A stretch of DNA of 64,000 nt from Bicyclus anynana (lineage: Eukaryota; Arthropoda; Insecta; Lepidoptera; Nymphalidae): positions 699,501 to 763,500 of the forward strand of contig NC_069088.1 of the NCBI RefSeq assembly GCF_947172395.1, written 5' to 3'. Position numbers and translations under genes: made by a program. Below, piece after piece: positions 11,201 to 21,215 of this stretch. The notes beneath the pieces are model-generated. The model saw nothing but the letters and a program-made list of their open reading frames with translations. It searched no databases and was not told where the DNA came from. Position 1 is the stretch's first letter. The number at the start of each line of letters is the position of its first letter.

Positions 11201-11365
11201 CTAGCTGACCCAGCAAACGTTGTTTTGCCTTATAATTTTACACTTAAAGGTATGAAAAAAAGATGTGGGGCGATTCTCAGACCAACCCGATGTGAACACA
11301 AAATTTTATAAAAATCGGTCCAGCTGTTGCGGAGGAGTTTTGTGACAAACACCGCAACACGTTAA
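11201..11365 (-). mobile_element. Helitron-like family C
   Basis: Starts CTAGCTGACCCAGCAAACGT, the reverse complement of a CTAG-terminated 3' end, and continues with AAAAATCGGTCCAGCTGTTG and GGAGGAGTTTTGTGACAAAC. A second copy, with another Helitron inside it, lies at 53655-54128. Confidence 0.6.
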
Positions 11366-11399
11366 TTTCATGTATCAATTTGCGGTGTTTTTTTATTTA

Positions 11400-11580
11400 G
11401 CTTGAAAAACTCGTATCGTATCGGTACTGCTAATGCAACCGCGCACCAACTACACGGCAGTCGCACGTGCCCCAAACGACCGTGCGAACTGTTTGATTTA
11501 AAGTCGCAACAATTGTGTTTACGAGCACGCACACACTTACCCGCCGCACACACACACACGCGGGGGGAGATAAAACTTGC
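11400..11580. other. GC-rich single-copy island
   Basis: Contains CGCACGTGCCCCAAACGACC and a CA-rich run CACACACACACACGCGGGGG. Both strands are open for 60-80 codons here, which is expected from GC content. No domain is recognisable. Confidence 0.35.
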
Positions 11581-12182
11581 AACTGATTCTGTTAATGGCC
11601 CTTTGTTTATTGAGCTCCCGAGTTTAATGTTTACCTTTGTTACTTGAAATATTGCGTGAGTATTCTAATGAAACCATTTGAGTTATACCTGTATGATTTT
11701 AATGTCTAACGCTTTTATTCAACGCGCTATTATTTGTTGTGGGCGTTTTAATGGGCTCTCTTTCACTCGACCTCTCAATCAACTCTCTCATTGCAATCCC
11801 AGGCACTGCGGAGCAGGGGTGTGCATAAGCTGTCAACCAGAGTGGAGCCCACCGGTAAGAAGAAAGAAGGGATGGAACTACTAAGGGTGTCTCTTTGAAA
11901 TTCGACTTTGTCTGATTGTCTTCGGCGGAGAAGGCGTTACTTGAATCAATTTGTAAGTATTTTTATTCAATGAACAGGTAATTTACATTTTGGCTTTCTT
12001 ACAGCTTTATTACATGTATAAAAGATAATTATTTAACTTGAAACCTGAAATACGTAAAAGTATTAAAGATAAGAAATGTCCAATTAAAAATTGTAATCAA
12101 CAGCAAATCCTATTGTACTAAATTGTGTGAACAAAAAATATTTCGAAACAAAACTCATCAACGCGAAATTTATAAGGAGAAA
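11581..12182. other. Non-coding stretch
   Basis: No credible gene. A purine-rich patch near 11860 and ordinary AT-rich sequence otherwise. Confidence 0.4.
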
Positions 12183-12437
12183 TTTCTTTATTCGCATCTC
12201 GAGGCGCGGGCGAACGGCTGTTGAATGGCGAAGTTCGCGCGAACCGATGGCTGAGAGCGTTCGTAATAAACTGTGTTCAACAAACAAGAGGGTAATGCCT
12301 CGCGAAATATTCCAATGAAATATGTATTAAAACCGCGGCCGGCGAGATTAAGCCAAGAGAGATCGGATATTAAGTGCGACTGTGCTCCACGGTTTGCTAC
12401 GCTTGTGCGATGCGATCTGACGTCACCGCTTATTACA
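12183..12437 (+). repeat. Duplicated GC-rich element, copy 1
   Basis: Tandem-type duplicate of 12559-12814, offset by 367 bases at the left and 377 at the right. Shared blocks include GAGAGCGTTC, ATATTCCAATGAAATA, GCGGCCGGCGA, TGTGCTCCAC and CTTGTGCGATGCGA followed by TGACGTCA. By eye the core is about 85% identical. This copy lacks ten bases present in copy 2 near 12310. TGACGTCA is the CRE/ATF palindrome. Confidence 0.85.
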
Positions 12438-12558
12438 CTTTTAAAAAATTTTTTTTACTTGAATTATTTTTCTCTTTTAAATAAGCATCTATAAAGTGTT
12501 TAGCAATTTAAGACTATTTTGAGACTTTCGAAGCACAACTCGACTGAAAATTGTAAAA

Positions 12559-12814
12559 ATCTTTTATTCACATTTCAGAGTTTTGGCTGTTAAATGGTGC
12601 TTCACGCAAAACGATGGATGAGAGCGTTCAAAATAAACTTTGTTCAACAAAAAAGAGGATAATGATTCGAAAAGTAGGTAAATATTCCAATGAAATACGT
12701 ATTATATCTGCGGCCGGCGAAATTAAGCCAATAGATAGATCGGAAATTGAGTGCGATTGTGCTCCACAGTTTGCTACACTTGTGCGATGCGACGTGACGT
12801 CATCGCTTATTACA
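12559..12814 (+). repeat. Duplicated GC-rich element, copy 2
   Basis: Partner of 12183-12437. The plus strand is open for 67 codons, and the last third (RCDVTSSLIT end) is also open in copy 1, but most differences between copies change the residue, and copy 1 has a net frameshift. I therefore read it as a non-coding element that was duplicated, not as a protein gene. Confidence 0.85.
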
Positions 12815-12987
12815 TGAAAAATGAAACATGTTCCAGACAATTTTTAAGTATAGCGTCTTGTAGTTTAACACTTACAAAAAGTATTCAGCAATGTCTTAGA
12901 CAACTTTGAAAACAATCTTGCGTTATTAGCGTTCTATCTATTCAATAGGTGTTTGACCTACATATTAAAGCATAGCTTAGCTTCAAG

Positions 12988-13125
12988 TGGAGCGTGGTGA
13001 CACCACTAGGTGTGCGGGAAGCAAAGAATTTAATCTACAATGAAAGAAGTCGGAGGTTCTTTGTGCGTGTCACTGGCGCCGGCCGAGGAACGTAGTGTGA
13101 TCGCGACAGATGTGCGAATTTATAG
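12988..13125. other. GC-rich single-copy island
   Basis: Contains GTGGTGACACCACTAGGTG and CACTGGCGCCGGCCGAGGAA. It follows the duplicated element by about 170 bases and may belong to the same regulatory block. Confidence 0.35.
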
Positions 13126-13337
13126 GGCCGAGTTGATGTGGCAATTTCAATGTCAAAATCTTCTATGTAGATGAAAATTGTTCAAGTGTGAGTTGAATTC
13201 GTGCACCCAGAGTTTCTTTAATTCTCCACTAAAATATAATCGTATATTATTGAATTTGGTATCAAAATTTGACTTGAGGATGTGTTTTATACTGCGTACT
13301 GCCTATGCTGTTTTACCCCTTAACGAGCTGGAAGATG

Positions 13338-13488
13338 TCAGTAACTAGCCACGGCTGAAACAGGCAGACCTGGACCAATTAAGAAAACCTCAAACGGCCC
13401 AGCCAAGGATCGTACTTTCAGGACTTCCGTCTTATAAATCCACCGCGCATACAACTGCCGCGCTACATGCGCCACGGAGGCCGTCAAA
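13338..13488 (-). repeat. SINE family A, 5' half
   Basis: On the minus strand it begins with the tRNA-like head (GACGGCCTCCGTGGCGCATG) and continues through CTTAATTGGTCCAGG. It is interrupted by small insertions and loses its 3' half after the AGTTACTG-type segment. Confidence 0.65.
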
Positions 13489-14344
13489 AGTTAAGTTGGC
13501 CATTTATCGGCCAATCGGGCTTACTCGTATCGATGGAAACGATGCACCGCGGCAGGGGATGTTACAGTTGGGGAGGCTGACTGATTTGAATAAACCTTGG
13601 CTGAGTTTGTTGTGGGCTCTTCTCAAACGAAGGCGCCCTCATAACTTTAATTTTAAGTTTCGACTTTACTTACCACCATTAAATCATGACATAACTCGAC
13701 GTTTCAAAGTGTTTGTAAACTAATTCCAATTGAAATAAAAGATTTTGAATTTTGATAGTAGCCTATACCTACTCTAAAATCCATCATTAGATACCACATC
13801 CAAAGTATGATGATTTCCACAATCCTTGCCCCTTTCCTTACAATTCAATATCATCCCTTTGTTGCCGGTTTTCGCTTTAATAAATGCGTCGGATCCCAAT
13901 TTTGGCTCAAATAATATTGTCACCTTCTCTCCTACCCGGCGTCGCCTGGGACTGTGCCCCGGACACTTAGAAATTTCCATTTCAACTCAATAATCTTTTA
14001 TTTTTTTATATTTGGAGTGATTCAAAGCATAGTAACTTTATCTTATATAAAAGTTTGATCATGACTTTAATGTCATAATTTTAACAACCAATACACAACA
14101 AAACAACTGACTTCATAATATAAAAAAATATGAAACATTTATTACTCAGAATATAGGTAGCTTAATAAGCAAGCGTATTTAATAAAAATTACAATGCAAC
14201 ATATCTTGTCCAAACCTATATGATTTGAATAAAATAATGTAAATAGTATAGGTATGTGCTGTCCACTTGCTTTGAAGCCAGTTAATCCTATATCATTTAT
14301 TTTACTAAAAATAAGTACTCGTAATGTAAAATTACAATTTTTTT
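13489..14344. other. Non-coding stretch
   Basis: Frames of up to 75 codons without recognisable domains. A GC-richer patch at 13910-13970 (CTACCCGGCGTCGCCTGGG) is noted. No repeat family recognised. Confidence 0.4.
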
Positions 14345-14600
14345 TTAAACCAAAAGGAAGTTTCTATTCGTCCGCACCACTCGGCTTTCCATCTCCGCTG
14401 GGTATTTAGTCTTATTGTGGCTGCAAAATGGAGTCTTTCACAAAAAAGGTCCGCTTCAAAAACGCTATTCCCGCCGTCCCCCGGCCCGCGCCGTGTACAC
14501 TTTTGTTGTGAATAATAACCACTCGGATTTAATGATGGCTTCTCAATGCAGGCTCTGTGGGTAAGGGATTCCGGCCCAAGTGACCAAACAGCCATCCTGG
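14345..14600. other. GC-rich island with 87-codon minus frame
   Basis: Contains CCGCCGTCCCCCGGCCCGCG. The minus strand is open from 14595 to 14332 (87 codons with ATG). The conceptual product starts MAVWSLGPESLT and has no transmembrane segment, signal peptide or known motif. No splice-site pair clearly frames it. Either a conserved non-coding island or a fragment of an unknown exon. Confidence 0.35.
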
Positions 14601-14813
14601 CGACCTCAATATAGTATTATGACTAGGGGATTTTAAGAAGTAACTTTATATTATTTTTTTATATTTATATGTTTATCGTTAAGTGGCTAGAAAGAACGAA
14701 AGAAAAAAATATATTAAATAGATCACACGGAAAAACTAAATAAATACAGACTACAATCCTAAAATACGACGAGGTCTAAGTTGGAGAGCGCTTGCCTTGC
14801 CTTGAAGGTACGA

Positions 14814-15145
14814 CGACCTCCGTGGCGCAGTGGTAAGCGCGATGGATTTACAAGATGTAGGTCCTGGGTTCGATCCCCGGCTCGACCGACTGAGGTTTTC
14901 TTAGTTGGTCCAGGTTTGGCTGGTGGGAGGCTTTGGCCGTGGCTAGTTACTACCTTACCGACAAAGACGTACCACCAAGCGATTTAGCGTTCCGGTACGA
15001 TGTCGTGTAGAAACCGAAAGGGATGTGGATTTTCATCCTCCTCCTAACAAGTTAGTCCGCTTCCATCTAAGATTGCATCATCACTTACAATAAGGTGAGA
15101 TTGAAATCAAGGGCTATCTTGTAAAGAATAATAACAAATAATAAA
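14814..15145 (+). repeat. SINE family A, full-length copy
   Basis: The tRNA-derived head has A box GTGGCGCAGTGG and B box GGTTCGATCCCC. The body follows with GGTCCAGGTTTGGCTGGTG, GGTACGATGTCGTGTAGAA and CCTCCTCCTAACAAG. It ends CTTGTAAAGAATAATAA with an A-rich tail. About 330 bp long and the best copy in the window. At least a dozen others are partial. It resembles the Metulj-type SINEs of butterflies as I remember them. Confidence 0.85.
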
Positions 15146-16155
15146 GGTGTTTAGATTAGTAAGTCTAGTAAGCACAGAAGATTATTTATTTGCTATTTCA
15201 CGCAAAAAAGTGAGTTTGGTTGTTTTCGATATTAAAATAATGCAAAAAATAAATAAAGTAAAATTATTATTAAGTCATTCGTTTATTAATACTTTCAGTT
15301 GTATAATTGCTTCTAAAAATCTCTTAACTACATCATGCCCGACTCTCCCCTTCTTAATATCTCATTGACTTGAAGCTAACGGTCTAATTACACCATACTC
15401 CGATATTACAACTTGTTATAACCTAATTGTAAGTAACAACACCATCGAAGCGGTTTGTTTTACCTCCAACAAGCAACCTACGCAATGGAAACCTAAATAT
15501 TGCTGTTTATTGTTCAATGCCTTATTAAATACTTGTTTGTTCCTGAGCAATCGGAAATTTCAAAGAGCTAGTTCTAAATGGATAAGGCATTATAATAAGG
15601 GTTAATTTTTATCAGAGCATTTTTAAACGCCCACTATAAGCTACAATGGAAATTATAGGAGAAGGAATATTATTGGCAGAGGGAATATTATAGGAGAAGG
15701 GGGAATTCCGACGTAACTTAACGCAATGGGTTGGTGGTGGTGGTGACAGTTTTACAATGTAATGATCAGAATGAGGTTCTAGTTATGAAAACCGGCACCT
15801 ACGGCTTAACTTGCTCGCTAGACTTACCAATTCCACTCCTCGCGCATAAACTTTCGCTCAGTTAGAAAATGGCAAATTAAAAAAAAATATTTCTTAAGCG
15901 AAGTCTTCGATTTCTAAAGAACCTTCTCTTAAGCCCTTTGTTCCTACTCTTTCTAATTAATGCCAGTATTAAATTACTGCTACGCGAGGTCTACGTGCTA
16001 CGAATGGTGCTACACATAGTCTACGACTGTGCTACATGGGTGACTGAAATAGTTTTGACCTCTGAATTTGTCTTAATCAAGTTTAATTTTGGCATGTTTT
16101 TATAAATTAGGTTAAGTGGGGTTTTTATTACGAAAATGAAACTCATCAAAATGGC
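15146..16155. other. Non-coding stretch
   Basis: AT-rich. Repeated GGAATATTATAGGAGAAGG units around 15653-15705 form a short imperfect tandem repeat. A GGTGGTGGTGGTGACAG run lies at about 15730. No gene seen. Confidence 0.4.
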
Positions 16156-16197
16156 AAAACATACGACTATAGACATCCGTCTATAGTCGTATGTTTT
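16156..16197. repeat. Perfect 19-bp hairpin, 4-base loop
   Basis: The left arm AAAACATACGACTATAGAC (16156-16174) is perfectly complementary to 16179-16197, with loop ATCC. The arms are unlike any repeat family in the window. Confidence 0.95.
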
Positions 16198-16689
16198 AGT
16201 AATCTTATTGACCGGGTATTCCGAGGCATATCAATCTGTTCCTAGTTCTGTGTAAACGATCACTAGATACAAACCCTTCGCAGTAGTGAACGAAATGAAA
16301 CGCTTTTAATGCCGGCATTAAAATTCACCGAAAGGCGATGAAATCTTGAATTTTCCTTTGATTGTTTAAACAACTTCACTCCAACCCCTTTCTTTGCTTA
16401 ATTGGAAGGGGGATTCCGGATTCGCCATTCTTGATACTTGCATGTACTTAATATTTACATAAAGCGTGTAATTAAAAAGATTTCTCCAGGAAAATATAAA
16501 AAAATCATGTTACTTTACGCGCAGCCTTTTTTTGTAATATCAATATGTATATATACTTAGTTGTCAAAGATTGTTTGGCTGTAATCGGTATAACGGTTAA
16601 GGGTTCTGATATAAAAAACATTGTCAGACATACTATTAGCCTTTTGCCTTTTGTAAAACTGCTTTCTGATGACTGGCTGGCTGGAGGGC

Positions 16690-16915
16690 GTCTTACTGTA
16701 AGTGCGTGCTGGTAAGTGGTTTCCACACCACGTCTGCTCCAGCGGCCATATGCTACGGATATAACTCGCCCACTCCCACTTCAGTTGGTTAATCCTTTGG
16801 GCTACATCGTTCTTCTACAGATTTCCTCATTCTGGATTTTGCCCTTCAGAGAAACTCCTAACAACAGCTCTCCATAGCTCGCTGAGTGACTTTAAATTTG
16901 TGGTTAAGGCCAACT
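16690..16915 (-). pseudogene. RTE-like reverse transcriptase remnant
   Basis: The minus strand reads HKFKVTQRAMERAVV, then, after internal stops, DVAQRINQLKWEWA and a SYIRS/WPLEQ segment. This is the thumb-region motif (VTQRAMER ... LKWxWAGHI) of RTE-type reverse transcriptases. Stops and a missing 3' end show it is dead. Confidence 0.75.
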
Positions 16916-17204
16916 ACAAGTTTTCATACACTGATATTAAAAATAGCCCAGCCATGTAAACCCAGCCAGATCTCAAGTGATGATCTGTATGAATTATCCT
17001 GCAACACAAATTCATATTGTGAAGTGTAAGTTTTATTAATTTTTCTAGCCTTATGTAATTCAAATAAAATCAGATCCTTCAAACCGTTACACAGCCATGG
17101 TACGTGATGGCAGTAACAATTAAATTAGATCCCAATATGGTGGCACAACAAAACTGACGTATTAAAGCGATGCATCGATAAAACACACGGGTGCCATTAG
17201 TCGC

Positions 17205-17325
17205 TATGGCGCGCAATGGCGGGCAGCGGCGGGCAATGGCGCTGGATGGCGGTATTAATGGCGCAGATTAACCCCGTGATGCCAGGTGAGATATGGACTC
17301 GTTTACCTGAACGATGGCTGCCATT
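17205..17325. promoter_or_regulatory. ATGGC/GCCAT cluster, candidate PRE-like element
   Basis: Six ATGGC words and one GCCAT fall in about 120 bases, several as the repeated unit GGCGGGCA/ATGGC. GCCAT is the core bound by Pho/YY1 proteins. None of the sites fits the longer GCCATHWY consensus, so the regulatory reading is a guess. The region is a clear GC island in AT-rich flanks. Confidence 0.3.
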
Positions 17326-17819
17326 TATCCATTAAACATTTTTTAATCTATGCTACTAATAATACGTTTGATAAGTCAATTAATGTTATTTCTTGTTCTT
17401 AGTGACTGACTAATTCATCAACGCACAGCAAAACTATTGAGTTAAGAAATCTAATATTTGCAATAAAGATTTGTTTTAAATAATAATAAGCATTTAGAAA
17501 AATACTTAACAACTTGATTTTTCAATATTGAAACAAGAAAATATTTGAATAAAACCTATAATGGCTATTTCGGATTTTAAAATATCAATATGTGTAAGGG
17601 AAAACAGGGTGAGATTTTGTATGGTAAAAACTGAATAAAACTATTTTTTTTCTAGTCATCATAAAACAATATAATCGTGGATCAATTAAATCACTTATTT
17701 GCCCATTTGTTGATATTTAGGTATAGCCTAAATTGAAAACTTGTGGAAATCATATAATTAAATTTTTGGGTTTGTGTATTTTTAATATAAGTACTAGGTA
17801 TACTACTCTTACTAATTTT

Positions 17820-17960
17820 ACGCCGTAAAGTCGCTAGTGTGCACATGCACTAACGATATTAATTATTCATCGGATCGGGCGAATAAACCAATTTCACGCT
17901 TCTTTGCTCGCGAATCGTAGCCGCCGCTATTGTGGCTTATACAGGATGCTGCCGGTATGC
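17820..17960. other. GC-rich single-copy island
   Basis: Contains CGCCGTAAAGTCGCTAG and CGAATCGTAGCCGCCGC with homeodomain-like TAAT words between. No frame of note. Confidence 0.35.
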
Positions 17961-18469
17961 ATTTTGGATTTTTAACATTCATTCAGTGGACGTTCCTTTC
18001 TATTTTCATGTACAATATTTATTTTGACAATGTAATTTTATATGTAAATTATACATGCAAATAGACATGGCCCATCAAGTCGTTTTGTGGTTGACTTACC
18101 TACTTAAAATATTTTATATATAAACGAACAACATCTTATAGTACGTAGTATAAAAGTATCTTTTCGTAACAAATTTTAAAGTATATCAAAATGTTTACAA
18201 CAAAAGAATATGTTAACTCAAATATCATTCATGACATTTTTTTGTATTCATGGGTGCATAGTAGTGATGAATGTGATTGTTCGTTTTTTACCATCTAATC
18301 AGATTCCCCAGTTGTATATAAGCTTGTTAAAATTTTATTACCATAGCAGTAAAAAATCTAATCTAAATGGACAGGCGAATTTTCTATGGAAGCCATACTA
18401 TACTATCAGCAGGGTTTTTGTTAAGATATAATATTTACACATTTTTGGGTTAGATTTTAGAACACGCTG

Positions 18470-18575
18470 TACAGCCGTAACTAAACGCAACCGTAAGCCA
18501 AAACCGCGCGATCAAATTTGCCGCGTCAGAGCTCACGCGTCGCCGATGCGCTTCCAACGTCATACTGTGTAATTG
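18470..18575. other. GC-rich single-copy island
   Basis: Contains CAAAACCGCGCGATCAAA and CACGCGTCGCCGATGCGC. No open frame or repeat match. Confidence 0.35.
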
Positions 18576-19125
18576 TCGCTCTTTGAATACCGTAATTAAG
18601 GTTTTAACTCACCCTTTATTTAAAATATTAAATTATAAAACATACCTGTCTCTATAAAAGTAAGCAAGTCAGAACATTCGTTAAACCGGGTTCTGTACTT
18701 GTTTTTATTAAAAAGTCTCAACGAAAGATTATTAAATTATAAGTAACAAAGTTCTTATTAGCTGTTTTACAATCTTAGACATCAACATCAATACGTAATC
18801 TGTAGTGCAATATTAATGCAGACTAACTCTATTATTACACTTACACACTAAAATGGTAAACTTTTAACAACTTTCGCGAAAATCATAAAAAGAAAGACAT
18901 AATATGACAGAAGTACTTATTATTGTTTAAAATTATTACAATAATGAGTCGCAATCAATAATAATATTGTAATACAATAGGCTACAGTAGATAGAGGGTG
19001 TCCCAAAACTCGATGCTTGCATATCCTAGTCAAATAGCGAGTTTTTAATAAAACCTAAAACAAAGCGCCAAGGTAAACAGTTTCGAGGGTTTGAAGCAAA
19101 ATTTATGTAAGTCGTCCGATATAAA
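18576..19125. other. Non-coding stretch
   Basis: AT-rich. GAGGGTGTCCCAAAACTCG near 18997 resembles the end of the ACAGGGTGT-type MITEs (see 23763), but no partner end is visible. Confidence 0.4.
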
Positions 19126-19270
19126 TTTCAAATCCTGATTGTCAAGTCGGGGTTTTCTTGAATAAACGGGGCGCGGGCGGAGTCGCACCGGGATTAACAT
19201 TTATATTAATTGAATATATTGTTGCGCTACTTATTTCGAAATGCTAATACATTCACCCGGGACAACTATG
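19126..19270. other. GC-rich single-copy island
   Basis: Contains GGGGCGCGGGCGGAGTCGC. It has short TAAT-rich spacers. Nothing codes. Confidence 0.35.
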
Positions 19271-19639
19271 TCTTCAAACGATTTCAATTGAATGAAATGA
19301 ATGAGTTCATTATTTGCCATGGACTTTTATAGCCATGTTACATGAACCATTGTTGAATGAACGTTTTATTTTAGTGTGAAGTTTTCATTAAGATATAATT
19401 CTTTAGAGAAATATTCTTATACATTAGCTTAAGATATCTTTTTGTTAGACAGAAGCAGGTGTTACTTTGCGGAAGTTCATCATGAATATATAATGATTTA
19501 TTTATTTTGTTATCCTTTGCGAAAATATTGAATTCCTTGAATTTTTTTATTAAATGTAAATGGTAAAATAACTAAAATTAAAATAGATATGCCTAAACCA
19601 ATTTTTTTTAAATTTGCAAAGTTACTTTGCAATTGCACG

Positions 19640-19790
19640 TTGTAGAATCAACATCTCCTGAGGATGCTCCGGTGTGAAACGTACGTAGAGAGTATGAGAG
19701 TACGTATGTTGTCGGACCTGGGTGACGTTGTCGCGCATGGGTTCGTCGGCTTTTCGCGGAGGATAGCAAAATAAATAAATAATTATATAT
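19640..19790 (+). repeat. LINE 3' UTR with AATA tail
   Basis: Contains CATCTCCTGAGGATGCTCCG and TTTTCGCGGAGGATAGCA followed by AAATAAATAAATAATTAT. I recognise this as a widespread lepidopteran LINE 3' end. No coding part is attached. Confidence 0.6.
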
Positions 19791-19995
19791 TAATATCTCT
19801 TTTGTAGTAATAGTTGACGGAACAAGTAGGTTGCTAAGTTAAAAAAAAAAAAAGAAAAAAAAAATGTTATGTGAAAATAATCGCTTATAACAGATCAACA
19901 ATAATTTGGACGACATGCTAAGGACAGATTGTATAAAGCGCTGTGTTGTGCCCGTATACCTATAGCATGGGCAAGCTTGTAATATGACTGGTATT

Positions 19996-20112
19996 TTTTT
20001 CATCCTCCTCCTAACAAGTTAGCCCGCTGCCATCTGAGATTGCATCATCACTTACCCATCAGGTGAGATTGTAATCAAAGGCTAACTTGTAAATAATAAA
20101 AAAAAAATCTCT
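19996..20112 (+). repeat. SINE family A, 3' half
   Basis: Contains CATCCTCCTCCTAACAAG, GAGATTGCATCATCACTTAC and ends GGCTAACTTGTAAATAATAA plus an A-run. 5'-truncated. Confidence 0.8.
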
Positions 20113-20241
20113 ACCAACCATAACTTGTCGTCAGCATGGTGGTAGTACTTCTCCAGATAAGCTTATCACATTGAGCTCTACTACGGCTTAACACCCATGG
20201 CTCAGGTTGTCAGTCATTAATAGGACGTATTGCTGTAAGAC

Positions 20242-20389
20242 TATGGTGTCCCACTTACCATCACGTGGGCCATCTGCCTGTTCCGTCAAAAATTGCTATA
20301 AGAAACTTTATGAAAGATAAGTAGAAAGAGAAAAGAACTTTTTTAAAATCAGAGAAATGTTGAAAGAGGTTGATAGCACAATTGTTGGT
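20242..20389 (+). repeat. 148-bp direct duplication, left copy
   Basis: This copy and 20657-20804 are identical over 148 bases except one (CCATCACG here, CCAACACG there). They abut the two ends of the SINE at 20390-20656 with no extra bases. Confidence 0.95.
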
Positions 20390-20656
20390 TGACGGCCGCG
20401 TGGCGCAGTGGTAGTGACCCTGCTTTCTGCATCCACGGCCGTGGGTTCGATTCCCACAACTGGAAAATATTTGTGTGATGAGCATGGGTGTTTTCCAGTG
20501 TCTGTGTGTATTTATACATTATATAAGTATTTATATGTAGTATATAATTGTATATTAATATTATAATATCAACTATCTTAGTACTCATAACACAAGCTAC
20601 TCTGTATGCTTACTTTGGGGCTAGATAGTGATGTGTATTGTTTAAGTATATATTTA
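20390..20656 (+). repeat. SINE family B, full copy
   Basis: The tRNA-like head has GTGGCGCAGTGGTAGTGACC and B box GGGTTCGATTCCCAC. The body continues with TTTCCAGTGTCTGTGTG and an AT-rich 3' part ending ACTTTGGGGCTAGATAGTGA and TTTAAGTATATATTTATA. It is flanked on both sides by the 148 bp duplication. Confidence 0.8.
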
Positions 20657-20804
20657 TATGGTGTCCCACTTACCAACACGTGGGCCATCTGCCTGTTCCG
20701 TCAAAAATTGCTATAAGAAACTTTATGAAAGATAAGTAGAAAGAGAAAAGAACTTTTTTAAAATCAGAGAAATGTTGAAAGAGGTTGATAGCACAATTGT
20801 TGGT
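20657..20804 (+). repeat. 148-bp direct duplication, right copy
   Basis: Right partner of 20242-20389. The contents (GGGCCATCTGCCTGTTCCG, then A-rich sequence) do not code. If it is a target-site duplication, it is far longer than the 5-20 bases usual for SINEs. Confidence 0.95.
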
Positions 20805-20869
20805 AATTTAAGCACTCTGCTAGATCAACGAAGCATTAGGTGTGTTCCCTCATTTCCCCGCTGACCGAA

Positions 20870-21005
20870 TTTTAAAGAATAAAACAGCGTCGCACAAAGA
20901 AAATCGTCTTAAACCCGTCGCAGCCTCCCGCGGGGCGGTAATTAAATAAAACGCTGCCGAGCGGAAAAACAACCGGACTCTTACCCGCCTTGTCCCGGAT
21001 GAAAA
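20870..21005. other. GC-rich single-copy island
   Basis: Contains CGCAGCCTCCCGCGGGGCGG and AACGCTGCCGAGCGG. No gene recognised. Confidence 0.35.
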
Positions 21006-21084
21006 TATTTAAATCCAAACTAATATAATACTAACTAGCTGTGTTCAACCGTTCCTACCGCGTAGACACCGTTTAAGTGGGTAT

Positions 21085-21215
21085 AAACTATTGCATGGTC
21101 CACGTTAAAGGACCGGACTCTAAACTAGGAAGTCATAGATTCGATCCCCGCTTTGGTCTATTATCGAACCCACTCCTAACACAGTCTTTCCTACTAATTG
21201 GAGGGGAACATAAAT
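21085..21215 (+). repeat. tRNA-like SINE fragment
   Basis: GATTCGATCCCCG at about 21140 is a B box, followed by AACCCACTCCTAACACAGTC and CTACTAATTGGAGGGG. It is part of a lepidopteran SINE different from A and B. The head is diverged. Confidence 0.5.

Noticed and set aside
12614..12817. Small protein gene conserved between the two 12-kb duplicates
   Set aside because: The end of the frame is shared by both copies, but most differences are amino-acid changing and copy 1 has a net frame shift, so protein constraint is not supported.
14814..14890. tRNA gene at the SINE A head
   Set aside because: Good A and B boxes, but the acceptor stem does not pair and the sequence continues into a SINE body repeated many times in the window. 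The same holds for 20398, 21130 and 44480.
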